DNA from: Myroides marinus | Lineage (GTDB): Bacteria; Bacteroidota; Bacteroidia; Flavobacteriales; Flavobacteriaceae | Direction: 5' to 3' | DNA: 64,000 nucleotides | Assembly (NCBI RefSeq): GCF_900109075.1 | Contig: NZ_FNYS01000008.1 | Span: forward strand, 1 to 64,000 | Shown: positions 7,228-16,621 of the stretch, one piece after another | Position numbering within the stretch: the first letter of the stretch is position 1 | Layout: each line of letters opens with the position of its first letter | The notes under the pieces: model-generated | Databases searched by the model: none | Told to the model about the DNA's origin: nothing | Seen by the model: the letters and a program-made list of their open reading frames with translations, nothing else | Position numbers and translations under genes: made by a program

Positions 7228-8805
7228 CTATTTACTCTTTTCAATTCTATAGGTTTGCTTTTTAGTATGCGATCGACCAAACATATCAGTCACCTTAATC
7301 TCTACTGTGTGCTGACCTAAACCAATATTAAAAGGCAATTTACCACTCCATAAATGAGAGGATACTATAGGATTAGACGGTTTTCTACCTGTTAGTAAAG
7401 TTTCTGTCAAATCATACTTCTGAACCGATGCATAAAAAGCAGGATCTATACTCTGTTCCTTCTTCATTTTCTTCCACTCTCCAGTGTCTATTCTATACTC
7501 GACTACATCTAGCTCTGTTCCCATAAATACATTTGCGTATACGCTATAATTACTAGCTCTTTTATCCCCTATTACTTTAGGCATAAACAGCTCCATCTTA
7601 TACTCTTCTGATTCTCCAGACACCTTATAATCCAGTTCGTATTTATTACCTTTTACCACTAAAGTAGCATATCCTCTAGGTGTACCATCGCGCATTGTCG
7701 AATTAGGCACGCCTAATTGGTTAAACTCTCCAGAGTACCAGTCTCCAGAAGTAGTACCTACATTGTACTCATGAATAGGCTTTATACCTGACCAGCCCTG
7801 TTCTTTAGTATAGAACTGATGCATCTGATAATGCGTATGAGCAGACAACAATAGGATATTCTCATGTTCACTTAATAGATCTAATAACTGTCCTCTAGAC
7901 GCCTTGTCAAAGTGTTTTTCATTTCCTACAAATAAGGGAATATGGAAAGAAACAACTATCAACTGATCTTTAGATACATGTTTTAAGTCGTTTTTGACAA
8001 AGTCTAATTGATCTTGTCTTAACCCACCTAAATACCCTTTACCTGTAATAGGGTGTGGATATAAGATATTATCTAATACAATAAAGTGAGCCTTCCCATA
8101 GTTAAAAGCATAGTTGGCAGGTCCAAAGTTCTTTTCGAAGGTTTCATCTGAGTAAATATCCTGTTTTGCTTCATAGTTCATATCGTGGTTCCCCATAACA
8201 TTATACCACGGCAAACCTATCTGACTCATCACTTCTTTATACGGTGTGTGTAAGTCTAACTTATCTCCTACTAAATCCCCTAAACTAATTCCAAAAGAAA
8301 TACCTTCTTTATTGTTTTTTACCTCATCTACTACTGCCTTCTTAAAGTAATCTAACTCTTCTAAACTATAAGGTTGTGGATCTCCGAAGATAAATGCTTT
8401 AAAATCGTCTGATTCATTCTGTTTTATCAATGCGAAGTTGACCTCTTTAGGCAATTTACCTGTAGGTGCTACTCCTTCATATTGTGTTCCCTTAGGCGAA
8501 CCATTAGGCTTATGAGTTACATATGTTTTAGGTAAATTATACTGATCTAAAATAGCTGTGTATCCGCTAGGTTTAATTACAAATATCTGGTTATCCCCTG
8601 TCAGAGGTAATTCATACTCTCCCTGCGTATTGGTTAATACCACATCTACTCCATTAGATACAGATACTCCTATTAATCCTTTCTCTGTTTTATCTTTTTT
8701 ACCATTTTTATTAGCGTCTTCAAATACGTATCCTTTCACGCTATTTTGTCCAAAAACAACAGCGGCTGTTAATAAAAAGGTTACTGTAAAAAGTCTTTTT
8801 TTCAT
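7228..8805 (-). CDS. secreted calcineurin-like metallophosphoesterase with N- and C-terminal beta domains
   Basis: A signal peptide (cleavage after F-G-Q) is followed by a small SdrD/CNA-B-like beta domain (V-F-E-D-A-N-K-N-G-K-K-D) at about 25-100. The central metallophosphoesterase core follows: F-G-D-P-Q, S-L-G-D-L-V-G-D, G-N-H-D, S-F-H-I-P and S-A-H-T-H, the set of Asp/Asn/His ligands for a two-metal site. The last part is the MetallophosC beta domain. The layout is the MetallophosN-Metallophos-MetallophosC type, so it hydrolyses phosphoesters outside the cytoplasm. It is the last gene of the SusCD-EEP locus, 102 bp after the preceding gene, with a hairpin in that gap. Confidence 0.88.
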   Translation of the reverse strand: MKKRLFTVTFLLTAAVVFGQNSVKGYVFEDANKNGKKDKTEKGLIGVSVSNGVDVVLTNTQGEYELPLTGDNQIFVIKPSGYTAILDQYNLPKTYVTHKPNGSPKGTQYEGVAPTGKLPKEVNFALIKQNESDDFKAFIFGDPQPYSLEELDYFKKAVVDEVKNNKEGISFGISLGDLVGDKLDLHTPYKEVMSQIGLPWYNVMGNHDMNYEAKQDIYSDETFEKNFGPANYAFNYGKAHFIVLDNILYPHPITGKGYLGGLRQDQLDFVKNDLKHVSKDQLIVVSFHIPLFVGNEKHFDKASRGQLLDLLSEHENILLLSAHTHYQMHQFYTKEQGWSGIKPIHEYNVGTTSGDWYSGEFNQLGVPNSTMRDGTPRGYATLVVKGNKYELDYKVSGESEEYKMELFMPKVIGDKRASNYSVYANVFMGTELDVVEYRIDTGEWKKMKKEQSIDPAFYASVQKYDLTETLLTGRKPSNPIVSSHLWSGKLPFNIGLGQHTVEIKVTDMFGRSHTKKQTYRIEKSK

Positions 8806-8872
8806 GAGTTCTTTACTTATTTGTGATGGTTATTATCTGGTACTGGTCTAGATACTCCTAATTTATAATTAA

Positions 8873-8896
8873 GGAGAGAGCATCCTAACTCTCTCC
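8873..8896 (-). terminator. hairpin between EEP and metallophosphoesterase genes
   Basis: Perfect 8-bp stem GGAGAGAG / CTCTCTCC with an 8-base loop, in the 102-bp gap. The following T tract is poor (TTAATTAT), so it may lower rather than stop read-through to the last gene. Confidence 0.45.
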
Positions 8897-8907
8897 CTAT
8901 TTATGAT

Positions 8908-9624
8908 CTACTCTAAAGAGAAGTCTGCTATGATCATATTGTGATCAGATAAACTCTCTAAGGAGTAAACAGATTGTCTGTGAAATAAAATAGCACTGTT
9001 TAAAGCTTTGACTATAAAGTCAATTTTCTTTGTGCTAGTCTGCGTCGGTATTGTGAGTTGATTTTTAAATCTACTGTCAAATTCAAACCCTTGCTTTAAT
9101 ACCTGTATTGGTTCTTCTTTTTCAGTTGCATTAAAATCCCCTGTTAGAAGATCTATCTTATTCTCTTTAGCTAACTGAATAACCTCTTTAGCTTGTAAAA
9201 CTCTACTTGCATTACTTTGGCTTGCTAAATGAGTAGTAGCCACTGTCAGCTCTCTCTCATGGCCTAGATCTAAAGTACATACTAATAGTCCTCTTTTTTC
9301 TTCTTGTTCACTACTGCTTGAGAGTGGATAAAAAGCGCTTTTCACAATAGGATATTTAGACAATATACCTATGCCGTAATCACCTCCTGCATAATCTATA
9401 GTCTTGCCAAACTTATAAGACATCTTAGTGCGTTTAGCTAATTCTGCTAGTTGATCTAGAGCAATACCTGAACGTCTGGTATTTACATCTAGTTCTTGAA
9501 GTGTCACAATATCTACTTCTTGATTATTAATCAAGCTCGCTAAGGAATTAATATCCACAAAATGATTTACATCATTAGCTCCTACAAAGTGATGAACGTT
9601 ATAATTAAGTAGTCTTATCTCTTC
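8908..9624 (-). CDS. EEP-family phosphodiesterase domain, likely reached by a -1 frameshift
   Basis: This is a complete second endonuclease/exonuclease/phosphatase fold. Motifs in order: L-L-N-Y-N-V-H-H-F (catalytic Asn strand), T-L-Q-E-L-D (metal Glu), T-T-H-L-A, L-T-G-D-F-N-A, K-I-D-F-I-V and S-D-H-N-M-I. The first motif lies upstream of the only available start, a GTG at 9558, and no ATG, GTG or TTG precedes it in frame. The frame instead joins the previous EEP gene through the A10 run at 9625-9634: a -1 slip at A-AAA-AAG makes the next codon GAA at 9624. So it is probably the second half of a fused protein, or a gene broken by a homopolymer change. Confidence 0.75.
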   Translation of the reverse strand, partial: EEIRLLNYNVHHFVGANDVNHFVDINSLASLINNQEVDIVTLQELDVNTRRSGIALDQLAELAKRTKMSYKFGKTIDYAGGDYGIGILSKYPIVKSAFYPLSSSSEQEEKRGLLVCTLDLGHERELTVATTHLASQSNASRVLQAKEVIQLAKENKIDLLTGDFNATEKEEPIQVLKQGFEFDSRFKNQLTIPTQTSTKKIDFIVKALNSAILFHRQSVYSLESLSDHNMIIADFSLE

Positions 9625-10496
9625 TTTTTTTTTTGAACTAAGTCTACCTTACTCACCCATCTAAATTCTGTCATTACAGGATAGTGGTCTGAAGCAAATC
9701 TCGCACCTCGTTGAATATCTAATTCTTGGTATTTCCAAACAGCTAAATCACTTCCCTTGCTAAAGATGTAATCTATTCTATTTGTCGGCTTAGCTTCTAT
9801 ATCCCAAGAGTTAAATGTATATCCTAATTCAGCTCTATTAGTAGCTACTTCTCTAGTATCTAAGAATCCTAGATCAACGATTTTCTGATAAGGAGTATCT
9901 GTAGGTGGTAGATTTAAATCCCCTGTTAAGATTACAGTCTCGCCTTTTACTATATTCTTTAATTGAGTCTGAATTACCTCAACACTTTTCTCTCTCGCTA
10001 GCTTTCCTCTATGATCAAAATGAGTGTTGATAAAGACAAAGGTTCTCTTAGTATTCTTATCTTCAAGTCTAGCCCAAGTAGCGATGCGAGGCAGAGACGA
10101 ATCCCACGAAATCATTCCTTTCTCAGCCGGATTCTCTGCTAACCAAAACGTTCCACTCTCTAGAAGTTTAAAACGCTCTTTCACATAGAATATCGGGCTA
10201 AACTCTCCTTTATTACCTGATTCTCTACCCTCTCCCACATAATCATAGTTAGGCATTAACCCCTGTAAATCTACTAGTTGTCCATAGGTTACTTCTTGCA
10301 TACCTACTACATCTACATCGTTAAAACGGACAATCTCAGCTACCCATTCTTTGCGGTTACTCCATTGGTTAATACCGTCTTTAGGGGTATCCATTCTCAC
10401 ATTAAAAGTCATCGCTTTTAAGGTTTCTGGTTTTTGCACTTGTGCAAAGAGGTTGCATGTAAACAATACAAACAACAAGGCTATATTTCTTACCAT
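9615..10496 (-). CDS. secreted EEP-family phosphodiesterase/nuclease
   Basis: A signal peptide (cleaved near F-A-Q) leads into a full EEP domain of about 270 residues: M-T-F-N-V-R, G-M-Q-E, N-T-H-F-D-H, L-T-G-D-L-N, R-I-D-Y-I-F and S-D-H-Y-P-V. These are the Asn, Glu, His, Asp-Asn, Asp and terminal Asp-His residues of the fold, which hydrolyses phosphodiesters or phosphomonoesters with a divalent metal. The start ATG overlaps the SusD stop by 7 bp, indicating translational coupling. The normal stop TAA comes three codons after a dnaX-like slippery heptamer A-AAA-AAG (9630-9624); a -1 slip there continues into the next EEP domain. Confidence 0.9.
   Translation of the reverse strand: MVRNIALLFVLFTCNLFAQVQKPETLKAMTFNVRMDTPKDGINQWSNRKEWVAEIVRFNDVDVVGMQEVTYGQLVDLQGLMPNYDYVGEGRESGNKGEFSPIFYVKERFKLLESGTFWLAENPAEKGMISWDSSLPRIATWARLEDKNTKRTFVFINTHFDHRGKLAREKSVEVIQTQLKNIVKGETVILTGDLNLPPTDTPYQKIVDLGFLDTREVATNRAELGYTFNSWDIEAKPTNRIDYIFSKGSDLAVWKYQELDIQRGARFASDHYPVMTEFRWVSKVDLVQKKKKR
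9624..9634 (-). promoter_or_regulatory. A10 run with A-AAA-AAG slippery heptamer (candidate -1 frameshift site)
   Basis: The minus strand reads C-A10-GAAGAGATAA. In the frame of the upstream EEP gene the codons are CAA AAA AAA AAG AAG AGA TAA, so A-AAA-AAG is in the phase used by the E. coli dnaX site. A -1 slip, or a transcript with one extra A, fuses the two EEP frames. No clear downstream hairpin or upstream Shine-Dalgarno-like booster was recognised. Confidence 0.55.
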
Positions 10497-12226
10497 CCTG
10501 GGTTCTGTTTTAAATTAGGGTTTAACTGTAATTCTTGAATCGGAATAGGATATAGATAATCCTTTTCTTCTTTAAACACACGTGTTCTAAATGTAGGGTG
10601 GGGTTCTACTAAGCTATTTGTACTTAAGTTTAAGTCTCTACCTAACTTCACATAGTATACTCCTTTTTGATTCTCATTTGGCTTCTGTCCGTCATAGATA
10701 TGAATATCTACTGTACCATTTTGGTCTAAGTCATAAGACCCTGTATTAGGAAAATACATTCCTTCTATAGGTTGAGTTAGCTTCTGACCTTCTTTCCAAC
10801 GAACGATGTCTTCCCATCTGTGATCTTCCATATACAATTCGATACGACGCTCACGTCTAATCTCTAAAATAACACCTTTATTAGTATTCTGTACATTTCT
10901 ATACTGATTAGCTAAATATTGATCAGGAGTAGCGTTAGCGGCTGATAATACCAAAGCAGGCATAGCCACACGGGCGCGAATTACATTGATAGATTTGTCT
11001 AAATCTTCCTGAGTTAGTGTGCCTAACTCTGCCTTAGCCTCAGCATAGTTTAACAATACTTCTGCATATCTAAACAAAGGCAAATCTACAATAGAGGCAC
11101 TATTTGTATCATATTGAGCCTCGGTTACATATTTAATCAACTGGTAACCAGTCACACTCGCTGACAAATCTGGAGCTAATTCAATATTTCCTCCAATACG
11201 GGTATACTTAGGTGTTCGAATAGTCTGAGATAAACGCAAATCACGATCCTTAGTCTCCTCTGCAAACTGTATCTTGTTATAATTAGGTTTGTCCGTAAAA
11301 CGACTACCGTCCTTCATCAAATAGCTGTTCACTAAATCCTTAGGCATACCTGGACGTCCGTATGAAGAAGTAATGGTATAGTAATTAACGTTGTGCTTAA
11401 TATTTAACTCTGTAGAGTACTCTCTAGCTAAGATTACCTCCTGCTCTACTGCACTATGAGAAGCGAATAAATTAAGGTAGTCTTTCTCAGGTTTACCTGT
11501 TGAATACACTTTATATCCCGATTCTTTCATCAATAAATCAGCAGCTTCTACAGCCTGTGTTAGGTATTTCTCATAACCTTTTAACCCTCTGTATTTCATG
11601 TAGGTTCCCTCGAATAACCCTACTCTTGCCTTTAGAGCTAGTGCCGTCCACTTAGAGATTCTGTAAGCAGACTTAGTAGGCTTCATATTCTCAATAGCAA
11701 AGTCTAAGTCTTTCATAATATTATCTACCACTACACTGCGCGGATCTCTAGGTTTCTCTAAAGAAGCGGTATCATTGGGGTCTATCACATAATCATACCA
11801 CGGCACATCTCCAAAGCGCTTAACCTTCTCAAAATAAAAATAGGCTCTAAAAAACTTAGCTAATCCCCCATAATGTTTGGTTACATTCTTATCTGGTACA
11901 CGTTCATAGTTCGCTAGAAAGTAGTTAATATTACGCAAGTCTGTCCAGCTCCAACCTCCTCCTGTAGTAGGTACTGTACGAGCGCCTCTCATCTCTTCTG
12001 AAAGTGTATTCTGTATAATATTATCACTGCTACTATCCCCGTTATAAATAGAGGTAGAAGGAAACATGCGGTAAAAAGAATTAGAAAACAGAATTAAATC
12101 ACTCTCCTTCTGAAAGAAGTTTTCATCTGTTACTTCTGAAAGAGGTGTTCTATCTAAGAAGTCCTCACTACATGAAGTAAGTGTAGTAGCTAATACAGCC
12201 AAAAAAAGTATACTATATTTTTTCAT
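10490..12226 (-). CDS. SusD/RagB-family surface lipoprotein
   Basis: The 578-residue protein has a lipoprotein signal ending in L-T-S-C-S, followed by the SusD N-terminal hallmark F-L-D-R-T-P-L-S-E-V-T-D-E-N-F-F. Further SusD landmarks are R-A-Y-F-Y-F-E-K-V-K-R-F-G-D-V-P, A-L-K-A-R-V, L-L-N-Y-A-E-A-K-A-E and the C-terminal R-R-E-R-R-I-E-L-Y-M-E-D-H-R-W-x-D-I-V-R-W. SusD proteins lie as lids over SusC transporters and bind ligand at the cell surface. It begins 9 bp after the SusC stop and overlaps the next phosphoesterase gene. The enzymes downstream suggest a phosphorylated ligand rather than a plain glycan. Confidence 0.95.
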   Translation of the reverse strand: MKKYSILFLAVLATTLTSCSEDFLDRTPLSEVTDENFFQKESDLILFSNSFYRMFPSTSIYNGDSSSDNIIQNTLSEEMRGARTVPTTGGGWSWTDLRNINYFLANYERVPDKNVTKHYGGLAKFFRAYFYFEKVKRFGDVPWYDYVIDPNDTASLEKPRDPRSVVVDNIMKDLDFAIENMKPTKSAYRISKWTALALKARVGLFEGTYMKYRGLKGYEKYLTQAVEAADLLMKESGYKVYSTGKPEKDYLNLFASHSAVEQEVILAREYSTELNIKHNVNYYTITSSYGRPGMPKDLVNSYLMKDGSRFTDKPNYNKIQFAEETKDRDLRLSQTIRTPKYTRIGGNIELAPDLSASVTGYQLIKYVTEAQYDTNSASIVDLPLFRYAEVLLNYAEAKAELGTLTQEDLDKSINVIRARVAMPALVLSAANATPDQYLANQYRNVQNTNKGVILEIRRERRIELYMEDHRWEDIVRWKEGQKLTQPIEGMYFPNTGSYDLDQNGTVDIHIYDGQKPNENQKGVYYVKLGRDLNLSTNSLVEPHPTFRTRVFKEEKDYLYPIPIQELQLNPNLKQNPGW

Positions 12227-12235
12227 TATATGATC

Positions 12236-15200
12236 TTAAAAATTTAATTGTACTCCAAAAGAAAGAATCTTAGAGAATGGATAATTTTGAGCACTCGATC
12301 TAGTTCTAGCTGAGCTAGGGCTATTAAAGTTAAAGCTGTTACTAGCTGCTTCTGGATCGATATAATCAGTTAAAGAAGTGAAAGTAAATAAGTTCTCTCC
12401 AGATAGGTATACTCTTATTTTCTCGATGTTAGCTCTCTTAGTTAATGACTCTGGTAGCGTATATCCTATAGTTAGGTTCTTTAATCTTAGGTAAGCTAAA
12501 CTCTGTAAATAACGATCATTATTCACACCTAATTGGCGGTTAGAACCTAGAGCTGTATAACCTACTAAACGAGGATAATATGCATCTGTGTTCTCTGGTG
12601 TCCAAATATCATAAGCCAAATCTTTACGGATAAACGAGTCATAAGGTCTGTTATACATTCCCCAGAATACTCTACTCTCTTCGTTAGGATACCAATCTTG
12701 TTTACCTACTCCTTGGAAAAAAGCAGAGAAGTCTATTCCTTTCCATTCTCCTCTTAGCGTAAAGCTATACAAGTATCTCGGCGTAGTATTTCCTATTTTC
12801 TTTAAGTCTCCATGATTTGCCAAAGTATTCTCTCCATTGTCTACTTTACCATCTCCATTGCGATCAATAAACATTACATCTCCAGGCTTTAATCCTCCTA
12901 ATGAATAGATATAAGAAGATACTTTAGACTGATCTGCGTGGTTTTTAATTTGTTCTTCACTTTGAAATAATCCACCTACTTCATATCCCCATATTTCTCC
13001 TAATTCCATTCCTTCGTAATAATCTGTCAAGATACCTTTAGGGTTAGAGAATCTAGTAATATGTGTTTTAGAATCAGCAAGTGTACCTGTGATAGAGAAA
13101 TTAAAATCACTTCCTGCTAATTTAAATGAGTCAGCATAAGTAGCGCTTAGTTCAAAACCTTTAGTTCTTAAGTCTGCTGCATTTTCTTTAGGAGATCCTG
13201 TTCCTAATACAGCCGAAAGAGTACGCCCATTAGTTAGCATTCCATTAATATCGCGTTGGAAGTAATCAAAACTCATCTTAAGTCTATTGTCAAAGAAGGC
13301 TACATCTGCTCCTATATCATAAGTCTCTACTCTCTCCCATGTGATATCCTTTGGGTTTAACCCAGGAGCTGTCATATAGTCAAGCTTAGCCCCATCTAAG
13401 GCATATCCATTATCAATCGCTTTATTTAAAGTAGGTATATATTCATAAGCACCAATATTTTGATTTCCTAACTCTCCGTAAGACGCTCTAATCTTAAACT
13501 GATTCCAGAAGCTTAGATTATCTTTAAAGAAAGGTTCATTTGCTACATTCCATCCAACTGAATACGACGGGAAGAATCCCCATCTTTGTTCTTTAGGAAA
13601 ACGTGAAGTGGCATCGTAACGTCCATTAAGCTCTACTAAGTACTTACCTGCATAATCATAAGATAATCGATAGAAATAACCTCTTAAAGCCCAATCATAA
13701 GCACTACCTGTAACCTCAGGATTAGAAGAACCTAAACCAACGTCATTAAGATCATCAGAAATAAGGTTTTGTACACTCGCTAGAATGCTTTGACTCTTAA
13801 AGCTCTCTTGGTTAAAACCTCCCATTACCTCAAAGTTGTGATGATTCAAAGAGAACTTATAATTACCATAGATATTAACCGAGTTGTATTCTTCAGTACG
13901 ATTATTGGTGCTTAATTGATTTACACCAAAATAGTCAACCTGATCAGGGAATATCGTATAAGGAACTTTAGTAGAGCGTTCGCTTATTCCTCTTGTTCCT
14001 TTGCGATAAGCATAACTTGCATACACATCTAAATCCTCAACAGGTTTAAAGTGAAAAGTATTAGCTGTAGAGAATTCATCTTTTCGAGCCTCTCTCTGTG
14101 ACTTACCATGTAATAAAGCAGCAAAGAAACCGTCTCCTACAGTATAATTATTTAACTCTGTACGCCATAGTGCTCCTCCATCAGGATTCACAGGCATATA
14201 AGCAGGTAAAGCGTGTACAAGCATTAAGTTACCCCATGGATCTCTCCATCCGTACTGACTACCTCCATGGGCTAAATCATAGGATTTAAAATATTGATTA
14301 TTGGTTGTAAAATCAATCCAATCATTAATCTTAATATCAAATTTAGCTCTAAAGTTATCTTTCTTGTAAAGATCCTCTTGTACTTTTAATAGTCCATCTT
14401 CTTTATAATTTCGATAAGAGAAAAATCCCTTTATCTTATCTGATCCTCCAGATATACTTACGTCATTTATATACGAAAAACGTTGGTCTTTCCAGAAGTA
14501 ATCCCACCAATCTGTATTTCCATAATGAACGTACTGATCTCTACCATTTCTGTTTTGTATTTCAACTCTAGCTAGTGAAGGGTTTTGAGCTACAAGTTTT
14601 AATTGCTCATAATCCTCATCATTATACCCTGTATAACGCTTACCTGTAGCGGCTAAAAAGGAATCATCAACTAACTTAGTAGATAAGTAAGGGTCAGTTA
14701 AGAAATCTGTGTTTTGAGTTAGACTCATAGCATTCACAGTAGAGCTGATATTGACCTTTACCTTGCCTATCTCTGGGTTTTTAGTAGTGACAAGCACTAC
14801 TCCAAAGGCTCCTCTAGCTCCGTAAATAGCTGCTGCTCCAGCATCTTTTAACACACTAATATTCTCTATATCTGCTGGGTTAAGGGTGTTTAAATTTCCC
14901 TCTACTCCATCAATTAATACCAAAGGGCTTCCTCCATTAATGGACGTAAAACCACGAATATTAATGTTGACATCTGAATCAGACTTACCTGTACTATTGA
15001 TAATATTTAATCCTGGTGTACTCCCTTGTAAAGCAGAAACAGCATTAGAACTCGGTCTATCTTGCAGCACTCGTTTATCAACTTCGGCAACTGCTGTTGT
15101 TATTTTTTGTTTTTTCTTATCTCCATATCCAATTGCTACAACAGTAATATCATCTAACTGAGTGCTAAATTCACTATTACTAACATGAATAACATTATTT

Positions 15201-15493
15201 CGATATTCTAGAGTAAGCCCAGTTTGCATAGCTATAGAAGCTAATACATCCTGAATATTCATACTCTTTACATTCCACTGGATAAGAGGAATGTCTTTCT
15301 GTGTTATGTCTTGATAACTAAGTTTAGCACCAACTTTAGCTGATAATTCAATTAATACTTTGTCTAATGGTGCGTCTTGTTGAATATTTATAGTTACCAA
15401 AGGACTTGTGACCTTAGGTAAGCTTTCTTGAGCCGAAAGTAAACCTGAGCTCAATAGGAATGCTACATAACAACATACCCGAAATTTTTTCAT
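12236..15493 (-). CDS. SusC/RagA-family TonB-dependent transporter with STN domain
   Basis: After a signal peptide (L-S-A-Q-E) comes a secretin/TonB short N-terminal (STN) domain at about 35-110, then directly the TonB-box-like stretch and plug, with the plug motif P-L-V-L-I-D-G-V-E-G and I-S-V-L-K-D-A-G-A-A-A-I-Y-G-A-R-G-A-F-G. A large 22-strand barrel fills the rest, ending in an aromatic G-V-Q-L-N-F. The usual carboxypeptidase-D-like domain before the plug is absent; an STN domain instead often signals to an anti-sigma factor, but no sigma/anti-sigma pair lies in this window. It is the first gene of the SusC-SusD-EEP-EEP-metallophosphoesterase series and imports the ligand through the outer membrane. 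Confidence 0.95.
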   Translation of the reverse strand: MKKFRVCCYVAFLLSSGLLSAQESLPKVTSPLVTINIQQDAPLDKVLIELSAKVGAKLSYQDITQKDIPLIQWNVKSMNIQDVLASIAMQTGLTLEYRNNVIHVSNSEFSTQLDDITVVAIGYGDKKKQKITTAVAEVDKRVLQDRPSSNAVSALQGSTPGLNIINSTGKSDSDVNINIRGFTSINGGSPLVLIDGVEGNLNTLNPADIENISVLKDAGAAAIYGARGAFGVVLVTTKNPEIGKVKVNISSTVNAMSLTQNTDFLTDPYLSTKLVDDSFLAATGKRYTGYNDEDYEQLKLVAQNPSLARVEIQNRNGRDQYVHYGNTDWWDYFWKDQRFSYINDVSISGGSDKIKGFFSYRNYKEDGLLKVQEDLYKKDNFRAKFDIKINDWIDFTTNNQYFKSYDLAHGGSQYGWRDPWGNLMLVHALPAYMPVNPDGGALWRTELNNYTVGDGFFAALLHGKSQREARKDEFSTANTFHFKPVEDLDVYASYAYRKGTRGISERSTKVPYTIFPDQVDYFGVNQLSTNNRTEEYNSVNIYGNYKFSLNHHNFEVMGGFNQESFKSQSILASVQNLISDDLNDVGLGSSNPEVTGSAYDWALRGYFYRLSYDYAGKYLVELNGRYDATSRFPKEQRWGFFPSYSVGWNVANEPFFKDNLSFWNQFKIRASYGELGNQNIGAYEYIPTLNKAIDNGYALDGAKLDYMTAPGLNPKDITWERVETYDIGADVAFFDNRLKMSFDYFQRDINGMLTNGRTLSAVLGTGSPKENAADLRTKGFELSATYADSFKLAGSDFNFSITGTLADSKTHITRFSNPKGILTDYYEGMELGEIWGYEVGGLFQSEEQIKNHADQSKVSSYIYSLGGLKPGDVMFIDRNGDGKVDNGENTLANHGDLKKIGNTTPRYLYSFTLRGEWKGIDFSAFFQGVGKQDWYPNEESRVFWGMYNRPYDSFIRKDLAYDIWTPENTDAYYPRLVGYTALGSNRQLGVNNDRYLQSLAYLRLKNLTIGYTLPESLTKRANIEKIRVYLSGENLFTFTSLTDYIDPEAASNSFNFNSPSSARTRSSAQNYPFSKILSFGVQLNF

Positions 15494-15770
15494 GTCTGTT
15501 TGTTTTAAAATTAGTTCTGATAAAACTACTGATAACCAAACACCTAGACATTCTGTGATTTTTTAAATAATCATTAACAAATCATACATTCACAACTTGT
15601 ACTTAAAATTACATTAACTCTAAATTAACAAACCAGTCGCGTACAAAACGCGTATTACTTGAACGTAACAACCGGGTTATATATTCGCAAAAAGAACTAA
15701 TTAAACATTTCACGTAGAAAGACATAAAATTTCAAAACACCTATTTTCAGCACAATACACAAACAAAAAA
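15494..15770. other. upstream region of the SusC locus
   Basis: AT-rich, no gene seen. It should hold the promoter of the SusC operon, but no exact TAnnTTTG box was found on the minus strand; TAGGTGTTTG, with a two-base insertion, lies near 15540. Confidence 0.4.
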
Positions 15771-15790
15771 AGCAACCCCTAAGGATTGCT
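15771..15790 (-). terminator. terminator of the YqiA-like hydrolase gene
   Basis: On the minus strand AGCAATCC pairs with GGGTTGCT (one T-G pair) around a TTAG loop, followed by TTTTTTTG. Confidence 0.75.
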
Positions 15791-15817
15791 TTTCTATATA
15801 TTTCTTTTGTATTTATT

Positions 15818-16372
15818 CTATTGTGGTCTTACAGACTTATTAACGATGTATCCTATGATGTAACCAACATAATTAATAAACCCTTCTAATCTGTGATTAT
15901 CCTCTACGTAGATCACTGTACTATTAGGCGCATCTTGTTTTACATTGAACTGACTAAAATCAATAGCTTCATCTTCTTTAGCTAGAATAACTAAGGCATC
16001 TTCTACCTTGTTTATTTTCATCAAACTATTTTGAAGGTTTTCTGCGAATTGCAATTCTGTATTAAGCCTTTTATCATAATCTAATAATGGACTTGTCAAT
16101 ACTAAGATAGTGCTTAAGCCTAAAGATTTACGAGTCTCTCTAATCTGATAAGCTATATTAGCACCTGTAGAATCTCCTACTAATACGATTTGTTCTATTT
16201 CGTTTGTTTGCTCTATAGCTGTCTTTAATAATAATTCGAAATCTGTATGCTCATCCCACTCAAAAACTGCTGCTGGAAAATCTGGTAAAGATTCTTTTAA
16301 ATTAAAAAACTTACGAGATTCACGATTAGATCCATATCCATGGATATATAATAAAAAAAGGTCCTTCATCAT
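15818..16372 (-). CDS. YqiA-like alpha/beta-hydrolase
   Basis: A short (184-residue) cytoplasmic alpha/beta hydrolase resembling the YqiA/UPF0227 esterases. The first strand and oxyanion loop read Y-I-H-G-Y-G-S-N, the nucleophile is Ser in V-G-D-S-T-G, the acid is in I-L-A-K-E-D-E-A-I-D and the His is in D-N-H-R-L-E-G-F. Length and motif spacing fit that family rather than the larger lipases. It has its own terminator and no co-transcribed neighbour. Substrates of the family are short acyl esters; the physiological one is unknown. Confidence 0.7.
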   Translation of the reverse strand: MMKDLFLLYIHGYGSNRESRKFFNLKESLPDFPAAVFEWDEHTDFELLLKTAIEQTNEIEQIVLVGDSTGANIAYQIRETRKSLGLSTILVLTSPLLDYDKRLNTELQFAENLQNSLMKINKVEDALVILAKEDEAIDFSQFNVKQDAPNSTVIYVEDNHRLEGFINYVGYIIGYIVNKSVRPQ

Positions 16373-16621
16373 CTATATTTAATTAGGTAGAAGTATATAT
16401 GTATACTATCTGAGGCTAAATGTACACTAATATCATACATATCCAATCTTTTTTTTGAAAAAATCCCCCTATTTATCCCTATTGAGTATACTTTCAATAA
16501 TTTGAGATACAACTATATTCGCATTCTTAACATTTCTTACATAAATTAATTTGTATCTTGTATTCAGATTTTCTTATACCACTTAAGCTAACGATAATGT
16601 CAACCACAAAACAAAACCATT

